A stretch of DNA of 32,885 nt from an uncultured Bacteroidia bacterium (GTDB taxonomy: Bacteria > Bacteroidota > Bacteroidia > JACCXN01): assembly GCA_937995645.1 (NCBI GenBank), contig CALKJP010000168.1, forward strand, positions 1 to 32,885, in the 5' to 3' direction. This document shows, one piece after another, positions 28,015-32,885 of the stretch. Below the pieces are notes generated by a model that searched no databases, was not told the origin of the DNA, and saw only the letters and a list, made by a program, of their open reading frames with translations. Within the stretch, counting starts at the first letter, position 1. Every line of letters begins with the position of its first letter. Made by a program: the position numbers and the translations under genes.

Positions 28015-28060
28015 GAAACACTCAGAAATAAAATACCTGTTTTGAATTTAATTATAAATT

Positions 28061-28714
28061 ATGCAAATAATTATTGCAGACGATCACCCGGTGTTTAGAA
28101 AAGGTTTGGCTTTTATTCTCGATTCTGCATTTGAAAATTTGCAATTAACAGAATGCGAAAACGGAGATCAGGCATATACTGTTATAAAAAAAATGCAACC
28201 GCAAATAGCCATTCTTGATATTGATATGCCAAAAAAAAACGGTTTAGAAGTTTGTAAACAATTAAACGAAGAGAATATACCCACCGCAATTATCATCCTC
28301 ACCATGTATAAAGAAGAGGAGATCTTAAAAAAAGCACTTCTCTACGGAGCCAAAGGTTACATTGTAAAAGATAATTCTGCAAACGAAATCGAAAAATGTA
28401 TAGATGAAGTATTAAATGGCCAAATTTATATAGGAAGGGGTATAAGTTTCTTTACACATCAAATAGATAAAGAACTAAATCAATTAAGAGAAACCTTACA
28501 ATCTCTTACCCAAGTAGAATTAAAAACATTGAAATTGGTTAGCAAGCGCTTGTCAAGTAAAGAAATTGCCGAACTATTATTTGTTTCAGTAAAAACAGTA
28601 GAAAATTATCGCTCACGCATCTGTAAAAAATTAGGCCTTGATGCTCGCAATAACAGCCTTTTGCATTGGGTAATTGAAAATAAAGAGTTGCTAGATTCAA
28701 TTAAAGAGTTGTAA
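28061..28714 (+). CDS. Response regulator transcription factor, NarL/LuxR family
   Basis: REC 'MQIIIADDHPVFRKGL', 'IAILDIDMPKKNGLEV', and HTH 'LTQVELKTLKLVSKRLSSKEIAELLFVSVKTVENYRSRICKKLGL'. Confidence 0.96.
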   Translation: MQIIIADDHPVFRKGLAFILDSAFENLQLTECENGDQAYTVIKKMQPQIAILDIDMPKKNGLEVCKQLNEENIPTAIIILTMYKEEEILKKALLYGAKGYIVKDNSANEIEKCIDEVLNGQIYIGRGISFFTHQIDKELNQLRETLQSLTQVELKTLKLVSKRLSSKEIAELLFVSVKTVENYRSRICKKLGLDARNNSLLHWVIENKELLDSIKEL

Positions 28715-28849
28715 TATGAAAATTTAATAATTTTTTGATATCTGCTTTTTATTAACTGTTTCTTCAGTTTTAAGCATACGTTCTATCCCATTTGTTTTGC
28801 AAAAAAAAATTGAGGGGGCAGCCCTCTATTATATTACTTGATTTTTCGA

Positions 28850-28857
28850 TAAATTTG
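28850..28857 (+). promoter_or_regulatory. Candidate -7 box (TAAATTTG) upstream of the giant Ig-repeat gene
   Basis: Matches TAnnTTTG 27 bp before the ATG at 28885. Confidence 0.4.
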
Positions 28858-28884
28858 TATATAAAACTCCAAAACCAAATCCGT

Positions 28885-31800
28885 ATGAAAAAGCTAAGAT
28901 TTTTATTGGCATTATTCCTATTTGTAGCTTTTATTACAGCAAGCGCACAAACTACATTTAGAATAAATTATGATGTGGCTTTGTTTGATTTACCCGTAAA
29001 TGCTACAGAGGCCTTAACTGCCGATAATTATATATTCTCCGGATTTCACTCAAACTTTATCCCTTTTGTTTCTTCATTAAGTCAAATAGATGGTAGTGGG
29101 AACTTGATGTGGGCTAAGCGCTATTCCGATGCCAGCTTAAGTTTTATGTTTGGCGATTTTAAAAAAGATGCCGCCTTAAACAGGTATTATGTGTGTGGGG
29201 GAAGCGATAGTGGTCCTGCATTTTTATTTTTTGTTGACGCAAACGGAAATTTTATTAGTGGACGAAGATTTTCCATTGCTCAAGCCGATGGTGCTTTTTT
29301 TAATAAAGTTATAAAAACTAATGACGGAGGCTATTTATGTGTTGGTTATGTAATAGGTTATGATCCCGATGGAGCAGGTCCCGAAGTAAAATTTTCTCCT
29401 GTAACCAATAACGATCCAAGTTGTAGCGGTCCGGCAACAGAAGTAATATCTTCTCCCTTAATCGTAAAATTTGATGCAAGTGGATTGCACCAATGGCATA
29501 GGGTTTTCAGATATTATGTAACCTCAGCTACTCCCGCAAATAGAATATACAACGATGCAAGCTTCGTAGATGTAGTTGAAGTTACAGACGGCTATATTGC
29601 AATCGGTAACTACAAAGTAAACAATGTGTTTTCAACTTTTGATAGCGATTGTGAAGATACAACTCCAACCGATGCAATGTTTTTAAAAACTGATTTTGCA
29701 GGTAATATTTTATGGCACCGTCAAATTGATAATCCATCAAACAGCACCTCTCAATCAAGTAAAAGTTTAGCATCAGCATCTAAAACAGCCGCAGGATTGC
29801 CCATATTTTCCGGCACAGATAATGCCGGTGGTACCACACGACCATGTATATTACTTAGATTACCATCCTCTGGAGCCACATGGTCAAATCCTACCTGGAT
29901 AAGAAGAGTAGGAGGAGGTATGTTAGTTCCTTTATTAGGCCCTTATTTTCCTTTGATACCTAATAGAATTTTTGAAACCAGTGATGGTCAATATGCTGTT
30001 TGGGCTAATTATTTACCTTTTCCTTCCTTTGGTAATTTATTATTTAAAATTAACCCCTCTAACAATGCTATAGCATGGTCAAGGCAACACACATTTAATT
30101 TTGCATCTATTTTACCTTATGGCGAACAGGTGTCTGATGGAGGATATATTGGTCTTTCATATAATTTATCCGGAACCGGACATGATTTACATTTTATAAA
30201 AACAGATGTAAACGGGAATGCACCAACTGCTTGTGCTGCTACCAACGTAAATCTTACAACCGATGGGCCTTCATATACTTATGGTACACCAATATATAAC
30301 AGTTGGAATTCTAATACTGTAACCAATACTACCATTACTCCTGTAGTAACTAACATTACTCCTGCATCAGCAGTACAATGTATTCAAACAGTTTGTATTC
30401 CACCACCAGCCCCAACCACAGTTTCAGCCACCCCCAATCCAATTTGTGCCGGCAGTTCTACTACAATTACCGCAAGTGGTGGAGGCCCAGGAAACAATTA
30501 CAATGTTTATACCGCTGCCACTGGTGGTACTAATTTAGGAGCTACTCCATTAACCGTTTCTCCCGGTTCAACAACCACCTATTATGTAGAAACCGTATCA
30601 GGGTCTGACCCAACTTGTGTAAGTACTACACGAACCGCCATTACAGTTAATGTTACCCCCTTAAATACTGTTACAGGTCCAGAATCTGCAACGGTTTGTG
30701 TAAATGTTCCTATGTCTAACATTACGCATACTACCACCGGAGCAACAGGAATTGGAACACCAAGCGGTTTACCTCCGGGAGTTACTGCATCGTGGAACTC
30801 TAATACCATTACCATAAGTGGTACTCCAACTTTAACTGGCACTTATAATTATACCATCCCATTAACCGGGGGGTGTGGTAATGTTGATGCAACCGGAACC
30901 ATTACGGTAATTTCCAACAATACGGTTACAGGTCCTGTTTCTGAAACTGTTTGTGTGAACGAAGCAATTTCACCCGCAATTACCCATACAACAGGTGGAG
31001 CAACAGGAATTGGAACACCAAGCGGTTTACCTTCGGGGGTTACTGCATCATGGAATGCTAATACTATAACTATTAGTGGTACACCTACTACTACAGGAAC
31101 ATTTAATTATACCATTCCATTAACAGGAGGTTGCGGAACAGTAAATGCAAGCGGAACAATTATAGTAAATCCTACAAATACCGTTACAGGGCCAGGTTCT
31201 GCAACGCTTTGTATAAATACAGCTTTATCGCCTAATATTACCCACACAACAACCGGAGCAACGGGAATTGGTACACCAAGCGGTTTGCCTGCGGGAGTAA
31301 CAGCAACATGGAATGCCAATACCATTAACATAAGCGGCACCCCAACCGTTGCAGGAACATTTAACTATACCATTCCATTAACAGGTGGTTGCGGTACTGT
31401 AAATGCAACGGGCACTATTACGGTAAATCCGGAAAATACAGTTGCAGGAACATCAAATGCAACCGTGTGTGTAAACACAGCCATATCACCCGCAATAACA
31501 TTAACTACAACAGGTGCTACCGGTATAGGAACCCCAAGTGGCTTACCTGCGGGAGTAACAGCAACATGGAGCGCCAATACTATTACCATAAGCGGTACTC
31601 CTACAACAACCGGAACATTTAACTATACCATTCCACTAACAGGAGGGTGTGGTACAGTAAATGCAACAGGTACGATTACTGTAAACCCTGAAAATACAGT
31701 TACAGGAACATCAAATGCAACCGTGTGTGTAAACACAGCCATATCACCTGCAATAACATTAACTACAACAGGTGCTACCGGTATAGGTACCCCAAGCGGC

Positions 31801-32885
31801 TTACCTGCGGGAGTAACAGCAACATGGAGCGCCAATACCATTACCATTAGCGGAACTCCTTCCGCAACCGGTACATATAATTATACCATTCCTTTAACAG
31901 GGGGATGCGGAATGGTTAATGCAACTGGAACTATTACCGTTATATCAAATAATACGGTTAGTGGACCTATATCGGCATCGGCTTGTGTTAACCAAACAAT
32001 AAATCCTGCTATTACACATACTACCGGAGGCGCTACCGGCATAGGTACGCCAAGCGGCTTACCTGCGGGAGTAACAGCAACATGGAATGCCAATACTATT
32101 ACCATAAGTGGGACACCAACTTCAACAGGTACATTTAACTATACCATTCCATTAACAGGTGGTTGCGGAACAGTAAATGCAACCGGAACTATTATAGTTA
32201 ATCCTGCTCCTTCTCCAGTAATTACTGGCGATTCCGTTATTTGTCAAGGACAAACAGCAAGCTTAACTACCGGAAGTTTCAGCTCTTACAACTGGAGTAA
32301 TGGAGGGGTTAATCAAAGTGTAACTGTTTCTCCTACAGCTACTACTACTTACTATGTAGCCGTAACCGATGCAAATGGATGTATTGGAATTGACAGTATA
32401 AATGTGGTGGTGAATCCTTTACCAAATATTGTAATATCAGGTAATACTACTATTTGTCAAGGGCAATCAACAACTCTTACAGCTACAGGAGGAGGAAGTT
32501 ATGTGTGGAATAATGGAAATACAAGTAGCTCAATAACCGTTTCACCGTCCACACCTGCTACATACAGTGTTGTTGTAACAACTAATGCAGGGTGTGTAGA
32601 TTCCGCAAGTGTTAACATTAGTGTTTTACAACAGCCCAATGCGCAGATTTCTGGAACCACAAGCATGTGTAGCGGTAAAGAGTATGTATTAACTGCAAGT
32701 GGCGGAGGAACTTATTTGTGGAATACCGGAGATACAACAAACATAATTAATGTTTCAACAACAGTTGATACTTCATTTGTTGTGATGGTATCTAATGGTT
32801 CATGTTCTTCTTATGATACATTATATGTTTCTGTATTGTCCAACCCAACAGCAAATGCCGGCACAGATGTAACTATTAATCAAAT
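28885..32885 (+). CDS. Giant secreted repeat protein (putative surface adhesin with Ig-like modules; likely T9SS-type cargo), 3'-truncated by the window edge
   Basis: Open frame from ATG 28885 ([30 protein letters not shown]...) to the window end with no stop seen on translation. Signal peptide, then an N-terminal region with '[12 protein letters not shown]', '[11 protein letters not shown]' and '[11 protein letters not shown]' motifs, then six ~86-aa repeats and three 71-aa modules. Not listed in the ORF track because it is unterminated. Confidence 0.92.
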   Translation, partial: MKKLRFLLALFLFVAFITASAQTTFRINYDVALFDLPVNATEALTADNYIFSGFHSNFIPFVSSLSQIDGSGNLMWAKRYSDASLSFMFGDFKKDAALNRYYVCGGSDSGPAFLFFVDANGNFISGRRFSIAQADGAFFNKVIKTNDGGYLCVGYVIGYDPDGAGPEVKFSPVTNNDPSCSGPATEVISSPLIVKFDASGLHQWHRVFRYYVTSATPANRIYNDASFVDVVEVTDGYIAIGNYKVNNVFSTFDSDCEDTTPTDAMFLKTDFAGNILWHRQIDNPSNSTSQSSKSLASASKTAAGLPIFSGTDNAGGTTRPCILLRLPSSGATWSNPTWIRRVGGGMLVPLLGPYFPLIPNRIFETSDGQYAVWANYLPFPSFGNLLFKINPSNNAIAWSRQHTFNFASILPYGEQVSDGGYIGLSYNLSGTGHDLHFIKTDVNGNAPTACAATNVNLTTDGPSYTYGTPIYNSWNSNTVTNTTITPVVTNITPASAVQCIQTVCIPPPAPTTVSATPNPICAGSSTTITASGGGPGNNYNVYTAATGGTNLGATPLTVSPGSTTTYYVETVSGSDPTCVSTTRTAITVNVTPLNTVTGPESATVCVNVPMSNITHTTTGATGIGTPSGLPPGVTASWNSNTITISGTPTLTGTYNYTIPLTGGCGNVDATGTITVISNNTVTGPVSETVCVNEAISPAITHTTGGATGIGTPSGLPSGVTASWNANTITISGTPTTTGTFNYTIPLTGGCGTVNASGTIIVNPTNTVTGPGSATLCINTALSPNITHTTTGATGIGTPSGLPAGVTATWNANTINISGTPTVAGTFNYTIPLTGGCGTVNATGTITVNPENTVAGTSNATVCVNTAISPAITLTTTGATGIGTPSGLPAGVTATWSANTITISGTPTTTGTFNYTIPLTGGCGTVNATGTITVNPENTVTGTSNATVCVNTAISPAITLTTTGATGIGTPSGLPAGVTATWSANTITISGTPSATGTYNYTIPLTGGCGMVNATGTITVISNNTVSGPISASACVNQTINPAITHTTGGATGIGTPSGLPAGVTATWNANTITISGTPTSTGTFNYTIPLTGGCGTVNATGTIIVNPAPSPVITGDSVICQGQTASLTTGSFSSYNWSNGGVNQSVTVSPTATTTYYVAVTDANGCIGIDSINVVVNPLPNIVISGNTTICQGQSTTLTATGGGSYVWNNGNTSSSITVSPSTPATYSVVVTTNAGCVDSASVNISVLQQPNAQISGTTSMCSGKEYVLTASGGGTYLWNTGDTTNIINVSTTVDTSFVVMVSNGSCSSYDTLYVSVLSNPTANAGTDVTINQ
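30664..32208 (+). repeat. Six tandem ~258-bp (86-aa) coding repeats, Ig-like
   Basis: Units start at 30664, 30919, 31177, 31435, 31693 and 31951. Consensus [85 protein letters not shown]. Confidence 0.95.
32218..32856 (+). repeat. Three diverged 213-bp (71-aa) PKD/Ig-like modules
   Basis: Modules start at 32218, 32431 and 32644, each with the pattern 'I(S/T)Gxxx(I/M)CxGxxxxLTxxxxxxYxWxxGxxxxxxxVSxxxxxxxxVxVxxxxxC'. Confidence 0.8.

Noticed and set aside
28809-28828. GC-rich hairpin GAGGG-ggcag-CCCTC downstream of the response regulator considered as its terminator
   Set aside because: There is no T tract on the plus strand. The poly-A lies on the 5' side, so it would function only for a minus-strand transcript that has no gene. 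Left unassigned.
30582-32105. Series of similar minus-strand ORFs ([29 protein letters not shown]...) repeating every ~258 bp
   Set aside because: They are antisense shadows of the coding repeats on the plus strand. Their similarity follows from the repeat itself, and no independent start signals were seen.
30664-32208. Regularly spaced repeats considered as a CRISPR-like array
   Set aside because: Unit length is 258 bp with continuous coding frame and no short direct repeat/unique spacer alternation.

Overview
The window is a 32.9 kb AT-rich segment that looks like Bacteroidota: TAnnTTTG-type promoter boxes, weak or absent Shine-Dalgarno sites, and family content typical of that phylum. From left to right it contains: (1) the 3' end of a peptidase-S74/tail-fibre chaperone protein; (2) a 2046-aa alpha-2-macroglobulin with an intact CAEQ thioester motif; (3) a Lys/Ala-rich histone-H1-like protein; (4) a dipeptide epimerase of the enolase superfamily; (5) a small lipoprotein; (6) a DNA-repair island. 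The island has pdeM, a divergent Hsp20, and a tightly overlapping minus-strand operon DUF2461 > DUF429 > MBL exonuclease > ATP-dependent DNA ligase > Lhr-like DEXH helicase, with a divergent FeS-type photolyase plus DUF2452. It is followed by (7) a probable decayed reading frame in a 700-bp intergenic region; (8) a compact six-gene plus-strand run of TetR, TolC, RND adaptor, RND permease, TPR histidine kinase and LuxR-type response regulator; (9) the 5' 4 kb of a giant secreted Ig-repeat protein, absent from the ORF track because it has no stop in the window. That protein has six ~86-aa repeats followed by three diverged modules spaced exactly 71 aa apart. The best candidate for something under-described is the ligase-associated repair operon extended by DUF429 and DUF2461 and facing a photolyase across 43 bp. 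No CRISPR array, tRNA, rRNA or transposase was recognised. All family assignments come from reading motifs; no database search was run.
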